From Vibrio cyclitrophicus (GTDB taxonomy: Bacteria; Pseudomonadota; Gammaproteobacteria; Enterobacterales; Vibrionaceae): a stretch of DNA of 64,000 nt. The notes below the pieces were generated by a model. It did no database searches. It was not told the DNA's origin and saw only the letters and a program-made list of their open reading frames with translations. Both the position numbers and the translations under genes were made by a program. How positions within the stretch are numbered: the stretch's first letter is position 1; the number at the start of each line of letters is the position of its first letter. The stretch covers positions 1-64,000 of the forward strand of contig CP065367.1 of the NCBI GenBank assembly GCA_023206055.1. The letters are read 5' to 3'. Positions 24,395 through 32,307 of the stretch are shown one piece after another.

Positions 24395-25633
24395 TTAAGC
24401 GGCCTGAGATTTCAGAGTTTTTTTGTTCAATAGAGGATTAAGCACGAGGTAACTGATTGCACCACCTAACACTGCGTTCAAAGGAACAACGCCAGGTAGG
24501 AAGTGACCAGCGGCTACGCCTGTTGCTACCGCGATAATGCCAGCCCAGTTAACGGTTTGGAACTCTGCATTTGCAAAATCTTTGTAACGTTTACGGTTCG
24601 CGAAGAAGTCGGCGATGATTACGCCACCAATGGGTGGAATCGCCAGCGAAAGGAAGGTTAACCAACCAACGAAGTTGTTGTATAACCAAAGCGCGAAAAT
24701 CGTACCGATAATGCCGTTAATGATAGACATTGTAGTACTTGAGCGACCAGTGATGTTAGATAAACCCAGACCCGATGCATAAAGTGCATTTTCATTGGTT
24801 GTCCAGATATTCAAGCCAAGCACGATGATGGCTGGAAGCAGTAGACCTTGCGCGATCATCACATCTGAAATGTCAGCCTGGCCAGTTGCTGCTGCACCTG
24901 CTGCACCGAAGATAAACATCAGCGAGTTACCGATGAAGAACGCGACCATCGTAATCAATACTGCGCTTGCTGGCTTTTTACCAAAGCGAACGAAATCGGC
25001 AGTTAACGTACCTGCACTTACAAACGAGCCAACAACCATTGCTAGTGCCATTGAGAAGTCCATTGGCGTCTCTGGTTTAATAAGTTGCAGTTGCTTAAGT
25101 CCGCCAACACTGTCGACGGCTGTTAGTACTGAGTAACCACCCAAAATCGCAATCGCAGGTACTGCAATCGCTGAAAGCACCATTAGTGCTTTAATGCCGA
25201 AGTACACTGTGCCCGTCATCAATAAGCCAGATACGATAATCAAGGTGTTGGTATCAATGCCTGTGGCTTTTTGTACTGGAATAGCAAACATGGCAACGCC
25301 CACACCAAACCAACCGACTTGTGTACCACCAAGTAGAGCAGAAGGAAGCCATGAGCCTTTTGTACCGAAAGAGAAACGAGCTAGGAGGTGAGTAGAGAGG
25401 CCAGTAGATGAGCCGATGTAGCCAAGAAAAGAAGTGTAAATACCGAGGATTAGGTTACCGATGAGAACGGCGAGGAAGAAATCGTTGAATGAAAGACCTG
25501 TCCCGAGTGAACCACCTGTCCACATACTTGCAGAGAAGAAAGTGAGTCCAAGCATTACCATGGTGAGTGAAGCGACTCCTTTCCTAGCCGATGTAGGAAC
25601 CGGCCCTAGACTGTAGTTATTATCAGCAGCCAT
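24395..25633 (-). CDS. codB: Cytosine permease
   Basis: Inner-membrane cytosine/proton symporter of the NCS1 family, with about twelve membrane segments over 412 residues. The N-terminus DNNYSLGPVPTSARKGV and the ASMWTGGSLGTGLSF segment are characteristic of CodB. The start at 25633 is decided by a very strong Shine-Dalgarno (GGAGGT) six bases upstream. First gene of codBA. PurR-like and CRP-like operators lie 50-85 bases upstream, as expected for a nucleobase-salvage operon; PurR controls codBA in E. coli. Confidence 0.95.
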   Translation of the reverse strand: MAADNNYSLGPVPTSARKGVASLTMVMLGLTFFSASMWTGGSLGTGLSFNDFFLAVLIGNLILGIYTSFLGYIGSSTGLSTHLLARFSFGTKGSWLPSALLGGTQVGWFGVGVAMFAIPVQKATGIDTNTLIIVSGLLMTGTVYFGIKALMVLSAIAVPAIAILGGYSVLTAVDSVGGLKQLQLIKPETPMDFSMALAMVVGSFVSAGTLTADFVRFGKKPASAVLITMVAFFIGNSLMFIFGAAGAAATGQADISDVMIAQGLLLPAIIVLGLNIWTTNENALYASGLGLSNITGRSSTTMSIINGIIGTIFALWLYNNFVGWLTFLSLAIPPIGGVIIADFFANRKRYKDFANAEFQTVNWAGIIAVATGVAAGHFLPGVVPLNAVLGGAISYLVLNPLLNKKTLKSQAA

Positions 25634-25683
25634 TTTTTACCTCCGCAAATGATCAAAATTAAAATTAACGGTCGCCGTATTGC

Positions 25684-25699
25684 AGGCAAACGTGCGCAT
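25684..25699 (-). promoter_or_regulatory. PurR-like operator upstream of codB
   Basis: Plus-strand AGGCAAACGTGCGCAT matches the PurR consensus ACGCAAACGTTTGCGT at 11 of 16 positions, including the central GCAAACGT. E. coli codBA is a PurR target, which supports the call. Confidence 0.5.
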
Positions 25700-25702
25700 T
25701 AT

Positions 25703-25718
25703 GGTGATATAAATCACA
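25703..25718 (-). promoter_or_regulatory. CRP-like palindrome upstream of codB
   Basis: GGTGATATAAATCACA is a GTGA-TATAAA-TCAC palindrome, one base from TGTGA-N6-TCACA, three bases from the PurR-like box. Confidence 0.5.
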
Positions 25719-25945
25719 TAGTCAATGCTAATTTTGTCAATAAGGGTACTTTAAAATCAGTTACTGCATTAATTATCTTTTAAAACATAAGGTTATTATC
25801 TGCATTTGTTTTGAAAAAATAAATAGAAAACGTTTTCTATAACCCATTGGTTATGTGCTGTTCTTGGTTGGCTATGAATATTGATTGTTATACGTTTGAA
25901 TGGGTGTCTGTATCGAGAGGGAGGGCGGTCGGCTAAGCTGCAGAC

Positions 25946-26055
25946 AAAAAAATAGCCAATCGCAATAATCGCAATTGGCTTATATATTTTGTGAACAAGA
26001 GTAGGTTCACTAACAACGTCAGTTGGCTAGGTGACCCTCGGCTTAAGAAGGGTCA
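25946..26055 (-). ncRNA. qrr: Qrr quorum-regulatory small RNA, copy B
   Basis: Second Qrr gene, on the minus strand. Its first 53 bases are identical to copy A, covering the 5' stem, the CCTAGCCAACTGACG core and TTGTTAGTGAA. The middle differs by a few bases, and the terminator uses another stem (AGCCAAT...ATTGGCT with TATTTTTTT). The start at 26055 follows from the sigma-54 promoter spacing. Length is about 110 bases. Distinct terminators and intact promoters in both copies suggest both are functional paralogs. The gene reads toward codB and ends about 310 bases before its start. Confidence 0.95.
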
Positions 26056-26066
26056 ATATATACATT

Positions 26067-26082
26067 GCAGTTAGTGTGCCAA
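26067..26082 (-). promoter_or_regulatory. Sigma-54 promoter of qrr copy B
   Basis: On the minus strand TTGGCACACTAACTGC has -24 GG and -12 GC; twelve bases on is the T that begins TGACCC at 26055. Confidence 0.9.
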
Positions 26083-26164
26083 CTTTTAAAACCCCGTAAA
26101 ATGTTAGTTTTATAGCAATTTGGTGCGCATTTAAGCACTTAATTTGCGTTTTTGAAATCTATCG

Positions 26165-26190
26165 TTGCAAATTGCAATTGCAATTTGCGA
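26165..26190 (-). promoter_or_regulatory. Tandem LuxO-type operators of qrr copy B
   Basis: Plus-strand TTGCAAATTGCAA (26165-26177) is an exact LuxO site and TTGCAATTTGCGA (26178-26190) is one base off. They abut at the same 13-base pitch as in copy A. Confidence 0.85.
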
Positions 26191-26295
26191 CGGGAGGGTT
26201 TTGATCGTGAATCATGATGATAACAACGAACGCCGAATGTTGATTCGTTTTTCGAATCTATGTTCTTTCTGGAGACCAAGAGTAGAATAAACAAA

Positions 26296-26324
26296 AACCC
26301 GTGCGATCTAAGATCGCACGGGTT
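26296..26324 (-). terminator. Terminator after HlyD-family gene
   Basis: A near-perfect palindrome (AACCCGTGCGATCT / AGATCGCACGGGTT) with a T tract on the minus strand (TTTTTG), 27 bases past the stop. Confidence 0.85.
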
Positions 26325-26350
26325 TGTTATTACTTCACCAATGGGAAGTC

Positions 26351-27574
26351 TTAGATGGAATAGAAGAAGTACAGTTGAGACTTCATTCTAATAATGATCC
26401 CACGTATTACGTCGAGGAACGCCATAAAGCTGATAGGTTTCTCACCGCTAACCCACGCCAACCCAACAGAACCAACTGGAATGTCGTAGCCCTCCACCTC
26501 ATCTATTTTTAAACGAACAAAGTGGTGCTTGTTCTGAAGGTTTCGTCCTGTAGTTATACGAACTTGCTCATCAATACCCAATAAACTTGCTTGTGCTTCG
26601 CCTGTGGCTTCTACAATGCCTTCTACGGTTGCAGAGAATATTTTCCCTGGATAGACCGCTGTCGAAAATTCTGCAGGTTGACCTACTTTGATATTACGAA
26701 TAGCTTGGTGGTTGACTCTCATTAATACGTATTTCTCTTCCGTATACATCTGGATCCGGGGCATCAAAGAAACACGTTGACCTTCACGAAGAATAAAGTT
26801 GGTTACAAAGCCGTCAGTTGGCGCAGTGACCTTAGTGCTGTTCAGATCCCACTGTGCTTGCGCTAGTGTTGCCTTCGCTGAGTCGACCTCAGTTTGTTTC
26901 TTACTAACGTTGGTTTCAGCTTTGTGGATGTTTAACTTTGCGTTCTCTGCATCAACTTCTTTTTTGCTAAGCTGAGATTCCAAAGTAGTGACGTTATGCG
27001 TTGCCAAGTCTACCTTTGCTGTTTGTTGGTCGATGTCAGTTTCAGTAATCGTATGCTCTACGACACTATTTTGCTTCTGGTAGCGGTCAAGTGTCTTTGA
27101 TTGCAGTACTAAGTCTGTTTTAGCTGAATCTATCTGTGCAATTGAAGCTTTGATGTCTTCTAGCGCCGAGCGATAGCTGACTTTAGCAATGCTCACTTCT
27201 TGGCGAGCAGTGTCTAAAGCTACTTGTGCAGACTCAAGCTGAACGCTGGCTTTATCTCTCGCGATAACGTATTTGGTGTCATCAATCTCGTAGATTAACT
27301 CTCCTTCAATGACATCCTGGTTAGGTTGGATGTGGACTTTGGTGGTTTTGCCCGACACATTAGTTGAATCTGGACGTAATTGAATGTGTGGGGATTGAAC
27401 CACTGAGCCTCCAGATAGATCCATTGGAGTGTAGTTAATCAACCCAACCCACACGAACATCAACCATGACGTACCACCGAGATAAGCAAAAGCCTTAGTG
27501 CCTTTGTTCCACGGCATGCCCACTAGTCTTAGTAAGTAAATGAACAATGCCCAAATCGCTAAACCTTCTAACAT
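26351..27574 (-). CDS. HlyD/YibH-family membrane fusion protein
   Basis: Inner-membrane adaptor of the EmrA/YibH kind. Two hydrophobic segments near the N-terminus (about 1-17 and 28-48) are followed by a lipoyl half (VHIQPNQDVIEGELIYEIDD), a long coiled coil of Ala/Gln/Lys heptads (about 110-260), the second lipoyl half (VTAPTDGFVTNFILREGQRV) and a beta-barrel domain. It overlaps the upstream DUF3302-like gene by seven bases, the same pairing as E. coli yibI-yibH. No dedicated pump or channel lies nearby, so its partners are unknown. The C-terminus ends in hydrophobic SQLYFFYSI, which is unusual. Confidence 0.85.
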   Translation of the reverse strand: MLEGLAIWALFIYLLRLVGMPWNKGTKAFAYLGGTSWLMFVWVGLINYTPMDLSGGSVVQSPHIQLRPDSTNVSGKTTKVHIQPNQDVIEGELIYEIDDTKYVIARDKASVQLESAQVALDTARQEVSIAKVSYRSALEDIKASIAQIDSAKTDLVLQSKTLDRYQKQNSVVEHTITETDIDQQTAKVDLATHNVTTLESQLSKKEVDAENAKLNIHKAETNVSKKQTEVDSAKATLAQAQWDLNSTKVTAPTDGFVTNFILREGQRVSLMPRIQMYTEEKYVLMRVNHQAIRNIKVGQPAEFSTAVYPGKIFSATVEGIVEATGEAQASLLGIDEQVRITTGRNLQNKHHFVRLKIDEVEGYDIPVGSVGLAWVSGEKPISFMAFLDVIRGIIIRMKSQLYFFYSI

Positions 27575-27918
27575 ACTTGGTTCTCCTCACTTTTATCATT
27601 TTGTTCTGGTTGAACGTCAGATTTAGCCGGCGCTTTCCACGTGTCTCTCAGGTTTATAATGGCTTTTTCCATATCAACAAAGGCCAATATGACTGCTAGT
27701 ACCCATACCCAATGCCAAATAAAACCAATCCATGTTAATGCGGTGATTAAGCCAAGTTGTTGGTGCTCTTTACTGTGAGCTTTGTTGATTGGTAATTCAT
27801 GTACACGCCAGAACCCGTAACATGCAGCCGCGATAGTTGCGACCAATACAACGCCTGCTACGACGTGCAATACGGTATCGGCACCGGTTCCGACAAATGG
27901 GACACTTAATAAACTCAT
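27568..27918 (-). CDS. DUF3302-like small inner-membrane protein (YibI-type)
   Basis: 116 residues with two or three membrane segments (about 15-36, 55-72, 72-85); the WIGFIWHWVWVLAVILAFVD stretch resembles the aromatic segment of E. coli YibI. The C-terminal 30 residues are polar and acidic. Its position before the HlyD-type gene with overlap supports the family call. Function is unknown. It is divergent from the AraC-family gene across 132 bases, so that regulator may control it. Confidence 0.65.
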   Translation of the reverse strand: MSLLSVPFVGTGADTVLHVVAGVVLVATIAAACYGFWRVHELPINKAHSKEHQQLGLITALTWIGFIWHWVWVLAVILAFVDMEKAIINLRDTWKAPAKSDVQPEQNDKSEENQVC

Positions 27919-28050
27919 TGATAAATCCTAAGCTAAATGATGCGCCGAGTGTGATGGAAGTCGGATTTACAAGTTGTAAATTTACCAATTACTTCGATAA
28001 TGGTATTTTTGTGATTTGATCTGTTATTAGATTTTTAAAGGTCGCGGTGA

Positions 28051-29058
28051 ATGAATAATTGTAACTTCTTAAGAGCATTAGGAGTTTTAGGTATATATCA
28101 GTACGCGGCGGCGAGTCGTGAGATAGATATGGATTCTTTGGGTATTCCAAAGTCAGTATTTGCTAACGCGATGAACCTAATTCCAGTTAAGGAAGTGGAT
28201 AAATGGTACGGCGCACTTGAGCAACAAACTAACGACCCAGACATCATCTTAAAATTGGCGGATAGGGTAGATATTGAAAAGTTAGGGCCTCTCGCTAATT
28301 GGTTTTTTTCTGGACACGAACTTGCTTCTACAATCCGCAGAGTCAATATAGGACTGCACTGTTTGCAGTCGGGGGCTTTTTTATATGGTGCACAAGTTGG
28401 GAGCTTAATTAAATGGTGTTACGACAACCCAGAATACTCTGAGGTGGGAAAAGTCCATGACTCGGTGCGTATCGCAATCTTTATGATGAAGATACTTAGG
28501 CGCTATTTAGGGCCTGACTTTAAACCATCGGCTGTTTCTATTGCTGGATACCGGGAGAATACTGAACTTTATAAAGAGTATTTTGGCTGCAATATTCAAT
28601 GGGGACAGCCTCACACTGAGGTGTGGATCCCGAGTAAGTTGAGGTTGTCCATTAATCAATCGCCATCGGTAGGGAAAATGAACTTAGCGATGAATTTTCA
28701 TGATTTAGACAATTATCTCAATATGCCGGACGCTGGCGATGAACATAAGGTAACTTATGAGATGATCAATTACAGCCGTCATTTCGGCTTGCCCACCTTA
28801 CATAAAGTTTCCAGTCTACTTGGTCTATCTGAACAGCAGTTCCAACGACGATTACACAAATTGGGTGTTAACTTTTCTACCATTATGGGATACGCACTAA
28901 GTAATGTGGCAGTAGATCTCTTGATGTATTCAGTGCCGATATCAGAAGTCTCGAATAGGTTAGGTTATACTAATGTCGCGAGCTTTAACCGAATGTTTAA
29001 GAAGCACAGAGGTTTGACGCCTAAGCAATATATTGAGCGCTTAGAAACCGGCCTGTAA
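28051..29058 (+). CDS. AraC-family transcriptional regulator
   Basis: The C-terminal ~95 residues hold a two-helix-turn-helix AraC domain: STLHKVSSLLGLSEQQFQRRL-type first helix pair, then VPISEVSNRLGYTNVASFNRMFKKHRGLTPKQYI, which is the family signature. The N-terminal 230 residues match the arabinose-binding-like domain used by OruR/ArgR-like members, with an EYFGCNIQWGQP-type segment near 180. The effector is unknown. Divergent transcription from the HlyD/DUF3302 pair points to that operon as a target (inference). Confidence 0.9.
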   Translation: MNNCNFLRALGVLGIYQYAAASREIDMDSLGIPKSVFANAMNLIPVKEVDKWYGALEQQTNDPDIILKLADRVDIEKLGPLANWFFSGHELASTIRRVNIGLHCLQSGAFLYGAQVGSLIKWCYDNPEYSEVGKVHDSVRIAIFMMKILRRYLGPDFKPSAVSIAGYRENTELYKEYFGCNIQWGQPHTEVWIPSKLRLSINQSPSVGKMNLAMNFHDLDNYLNMPDAGDEHKVTYEMINYSRHFGLPTLHKVSSLLGLSEQQFQRRLHKLGVNFSTIMGYALSNVAVDLLMYSVPISEVSNRLGYTNVASFNRMFKKHRGLTPKQYIERLETGL

Positions 29059-29080
29059 CGAGGCAGAACTAACTTATGGT

Positions 29081-29971
29081 TCATTTGGGAAATAGGCCGG
29101 ACAAGTAAACGGTGGTCCAGGCACTTAAAATAAAAGGGGCGGTGAGTGGCAGTAGTGCCAGCTCATGAAAACCGAGTGTGATGAGACAGCTTAATATCAT
29201 GCCGAATAGGATCAACGGCCAAGGGATTCGCGGATAGAGCGCAAGTGCTAGAGTGACAAGAATGGCGTTGTACCCGTAAAGACCTTGAGTTACCAGTTCG
29301 TTAGAAGCGCCAATCAAATCGCTAAATACGGTGCTGATTAACACTGCTAGTACCACCCAAATGGCATGCTTGATATTGTTGAGTGCGATGGCGATTAAGA
29401 TAACGAGCCCCGACAACGCATTTTCGATAAAGCTGACTTGGCTTACCCCTTTTAGGTACGGGATCACCACTGGCGGCAGGTTGAACCACGAATTAGCCTC
29501 AACACTGATTATGGGCATCAGTGCAGAGTCATATGTTGAAAACGCTGATAGCTCAAAGGTTGATTGGATAATATAAATCAGCCAAGAGGTGAGGATAAAG
29601 GCGCTGGTGTAACCGCGATATTTCTTAAAGCGGAGTACTATGTGGGCAATGGGCACTGTGAGTAATGCGCCTAACACAGTCACTAAAGCCAATAATGATG
29701 TGACACCAAAAAAGTTACCGATAAATAAACTGATCAAAGCCCCATTTAGCGCGTACATTCCACTATCAATGTCTTTGCTTTGTTTGATGGAATAACGAGC
29801 CAATGCAAAGCTGCAACTGGCGCCAAGCAAGGTAAGGAAAGCCAGTGCAAGTGACTCAATAGAAATGGCAAACAATAATAGAAGCGACGTCATAACAGAC
29901 GGTGTGAAATAGACTTGCCCAATGCCATTGAGCAAGCCTTGAAATAGTGGAATTTCCTTATCCGTTTTCAT
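29081..29971 (-). CDS. Urea transporter (UT family)
   Basis: Membrane channel-like transporter for urea or related amides. The 296 residues contain about ten hydrophobic segments in two similar halves; each half has a YxLNGAL-like motif (YALNGALISLFIG near 72; YGYNAILVTLALA near 233), and an LPLTAPF motif near residue 277 resembles the UT signature. No urease genes are in the window, so the imported substrate would be used elsewhere. It is convergent with the AraC gene, 22 bases apart, with no clear terminator between them. Confidence 0.82.
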   Translation of the reverse strand: MKTDKEIPLFQGLLNGIGQVYFTPSVMTSLLLLFAISIESLALAFLTLLGASCSFALARYSIKQSKDIDSGMYALNGALISLFIGNFFGVTSLLALVTVLGALLTVPIAHIVLRFKKYRGYTSAFILTSWLIYIIQSTFELSAFSTYDSALMPIISVEANSWFNLPPVVIPYLKGVSQVSFIENALSGLVILIAIALNNIKHAIWVVLAVLISTVFSDLIGASNELVTQGLYGYNAILVTLALALYPRIPWPLILFGMILSCLITLGFHELALLPLTAPFILSAWTTVYLSGLFPK

Positions 29972-30053
29972 CGTCTGACTACATTACTGAGTTATGTTAA
30001 ATTTTTGTAAGTCAGATTGTATGTGATTTTATCAAGTTAACCATCTTTGAGTG

Positions 30054-30713
30054 CTAATTATGATACCAGCGTTCACCATAAGCTTGTTGGTAATTAGGTG
30101 TTTCAATGATGCCTTCTTGCTCTGGTACGGTTTCTAATGGTCCTACAACCGTTCGATAAGGCAATACGCCAGCCCATACTGGGACATCCATATCAGCCTT
30201 ATCATCATTCACCCCATGCTTACCAATCTTCACGGATGCTTCCGTTAAAGGCATCGCCAATAACTCGGTCGCGGTGAGCTCTTTTTCATTACTGAGCCTG
30301 ACTTCATCGGTTCTGCCCGGCGCGATTTGCTCAATGAAGATGTTCAATAAGCGATCTTTTTCTTGGTTATCATCAACTACAGAGAAAGACCCGAATACCA
30401 CCGCTGAACGGTAATGAGCACTATGATGAAATGCAGAACGAGCTAACACCCAGCCATCGAACAAGGTGAACGTTAAACAGGTTGGGTTTCCCTTGTTCAA
30501 GCCTTTCAGAAGGCGACTGTTTTTAGCCCCATGAATGTAGACCATTTCATTCACTCGCCACGCGAGCATTGGGATAACCATTGGTCCTTGTTCGCCCTGT
30601 AACGCAATATGTGCGATTAAGCTCTCATCAATAATTTGGTGCAGTTTCTCTTGTTCAAATACGGCTTTGTGAGCCCCTTTCTTAATCGTTGTTCTTTTCG
30701 TGTTAGATAACAT
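30054..30713 (-). CDS. FMN-binding pyridoxamine 5'-phosphate oxidase-like protein
   Basis: 219-residue split-barrel flavoprotein of the NimA/PNPOx-like group. YIHGAKNSRLLKGL, CLTFTLFDGWVLARSAFHHS and HYRSAVVFG are characteristic FMN-barrel segments. The reaction is unknown; members bind FMN, F420 or heme. The gene is divergent from a MocR/PdxR-type regulator, which suggests control by it and perhaps a tie to vitamin B6. The start codon follows a GGAGCG Shine-Dalgarno-like sequence. Confidence 0.85.
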   Translation of the reverse strand: MLSNTKRTTIKKGAHKAVFEQEKLHQIIDESLIAHIALQGEQGPMVIPMLAWRVNEMVYIHGAKNSRLLKGLNKGNPTCLTFTLFDGWVLARSAFHHSAHYRSAVVFGSFSVVDDNQEKDRLLNIFIEQIAPGRTDEVRLSNEKELTATELLAMPLTEASVKIGKHGVNDDKADMDVPVWAGVLPYRTVVGPLETVPEQEGIIETPNYQQAYGERWYHN

Positions 30714-30803
30714 AATCGCTCCTCAATCATTGCCTTTTGATTAATGTAGCGATTAACTGGTCTATTAAATAGAGCCACTTTTAAACACTATTTGGATCCA
30801 GTT

Positions 30804-32261
30804 ATGCAGCCTATTGATGTCGGCGACCTACAGTTAGACGAACAACACGACACGCGTCAAACCGCCTTGTTCCACGCGATAAGAGAGAAGATCGTTCGAG
30901 ATTTATGGAGCAAGGGCAGTAAGTTACCTTCAACACGTAAGCTAGCCGTCGAGTTATCGGTGAGTCGAAATACGGTGATTTATGCGTACGAACAACTGGT
31001 CATCGAAGGTTATATAGAGAGCAAGCAAGGTTCAGGATTTTATGTTTCGGTTGAGCAGCCAGAGCACTTCCTAAGTTTGTCTCAGCCGAAGTGTGTTCAT
31101 GATGCGAAGATTGAACAAACAGTCAGTAAACCGAGTGCAAACATAGTCACACCTAACGATATTAACCGCAGCTTTGCCCCCGGAGTCCCTGACTTAGATG
31201 CGTTCCCTTTTGCGAAATGGCAGAGGCTGCTGCAACGGCACTCTACACGTCAGAACATTGCGGGTAATCAAGAGGTTCAGGGAAGCTTGGCCTTGAGGGA
31301 AGCATTGAGCGGGTATCTTGCAAGCAGTCGTTCAGTTCACTGCAGTGCCGATCGAATCATCATCACCGCAGGTGCGCAGCAAGCCATCTCAATCGGATTA
31401 ATGGCGACGTTAGCGATGGGCGAAAAAATCCTCGTGGAAGAGCCCGGTTATCGACAAGTGCATAAAATTATCGATCTGTTGAGACTAGAGCTGGATGGTG
31501 TGGATGTGCATGAAAAGGCGGGGCTAGATATTGAAAAAGTATTGTCCAGTAATGCTAAGGCTCTGTATGTCACGCCGAGTAACCAATACCCAATGGGCAC
31601 GACTTTAAATACTGAACAACGCCTTAAACTGATCGATTGGGCTAATCAACATCAGTCATGGATCATTGAAGATGACTACGACAGTGAGTTCCAGTTTGCT
31701 CATCGCCCTTATACCAGCATGCAAGGTTTGGCGGGTAAGTTAGGGTTCGATGATCGTATCATCTATGTCGGTTCACTGAGTAAAGTCATGTTTAACGGCC
31801 TGCGATTAGGTTATTTAGTGGTGCCAGAAAATCTGGTGGCGAAGTGTCTTGAGATTAAAGATGCGCTTACTGGAGACACAGCGTCCCATACACAAGAAGC
31901 TTTGGCGGATTTTGTTCGAGAAGGCGACTTACTACGTCATATTAGAAAGATGCGTCGGTCATACAAACTCAAGTATGAAGCCATGATAGAAGCGATTGAA
32001 AGTGAGTTTTATGGCGATCTTGAAGTAATCAGTCAGGCGGCGGGCTTACATGTGACTGTTAAGTGGTATCAAGGAATATCTGAACATGAGTGGAGCCGAC
32101 GGGCTGAGCTTGAAAATATCATCATTCGTCCGTTTGATTTCTATGAATACGGTTCGAGTGATGCTCGTGATTGGAGTGGGGCGGTGCTGGGGTTTGGAAA
32201 TATCCGTTTGGCTGAGATAAAGCCGAAGATCAAACAGATCGCTCGGCTTTTTTATCAGTGA
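30804..32261 (+). CDS. MocR/PdxR-type GntR regulator with aminotransferase domain
   Basis: Fusion of a GntR winged helix (about 15-85: KLPSTRKLAVELSVSRNTVIYAYEQL) to a fold-type I aminotransferase domain (about 130-480). The PLP-lysine region is IYVGSLSKVMFNGLRLGY, and PSNQYPMGTT and EDDYDSEFQF are conserved cofactor-site segments. PLP probably acts as co-effector rather than for catalysis. Start chosen at ATG 30804; a TTG twelve bases upstream is the alternative. It is divergent from the PNPOx-like gene, its likely target. A terminator hairpin is embedded in the last codons. Confidence 0.9.
   Translation: MQPIDVGDLQLDEQHDTRQTALFHAIREKIVRDLWSKGSKLPSTRKLAVELSVSRNTVIYAYEQLVIEGYIESKQGSGFYVSVEQPEHFLSLSQPKCVHDAKIEQTVSKPSANIVTPNDINRSFAPGVPDLDAFPFAKWQRLLQRHSTRQNIAGNQEVQGSLALREALSGYLASSRSVHCSADRIIITAGAQQAISIGLMATLAMGEKILVEEPGYRQVHKIIDLLRLELDGVDVHEKAGLDIEKVLSSNAKALYVTPSNQYPMGTTLNTEQRLKLIDWANQHQSWIIEDDYDSEFQFAHRPYTSMQGLAGKLGFDDRIIYVGSLSKVMFNGLRLGYLVVPENLVAKCLEIKDALTGDTASHTQEALADFVREGDLLRHIRKMRRSYKLKYEAMIEAIESEFYGDLEVISQAAGLHVTVKWYQGISEHEWSRRAELENIIIRPFDFYEYGSSDARDWSGAVLGFGNIRLAEIKPKIKQIARLFYQ
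32221..32255 (+). terminator. Terminator inside the 3' end of the MocR-type gene
   Basis: GCCGAAGATC and GATCGCTCGGC pair around a five-base loop and run into TTTTTT, ending six bases before the stop codon is complete. Confidence 0.6.
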
Positions 32262-32307
32262 TATTGGTAGGTCCGGTTTGCAGCTTGTCGATTAATCATT
32301 TATCGAG

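Noticed and set aside
26324..26512. 62-codon plus-strand frame
   Set aside because: Antisense to the 3' end of the HlyD-family gene, overlapping its terminator.
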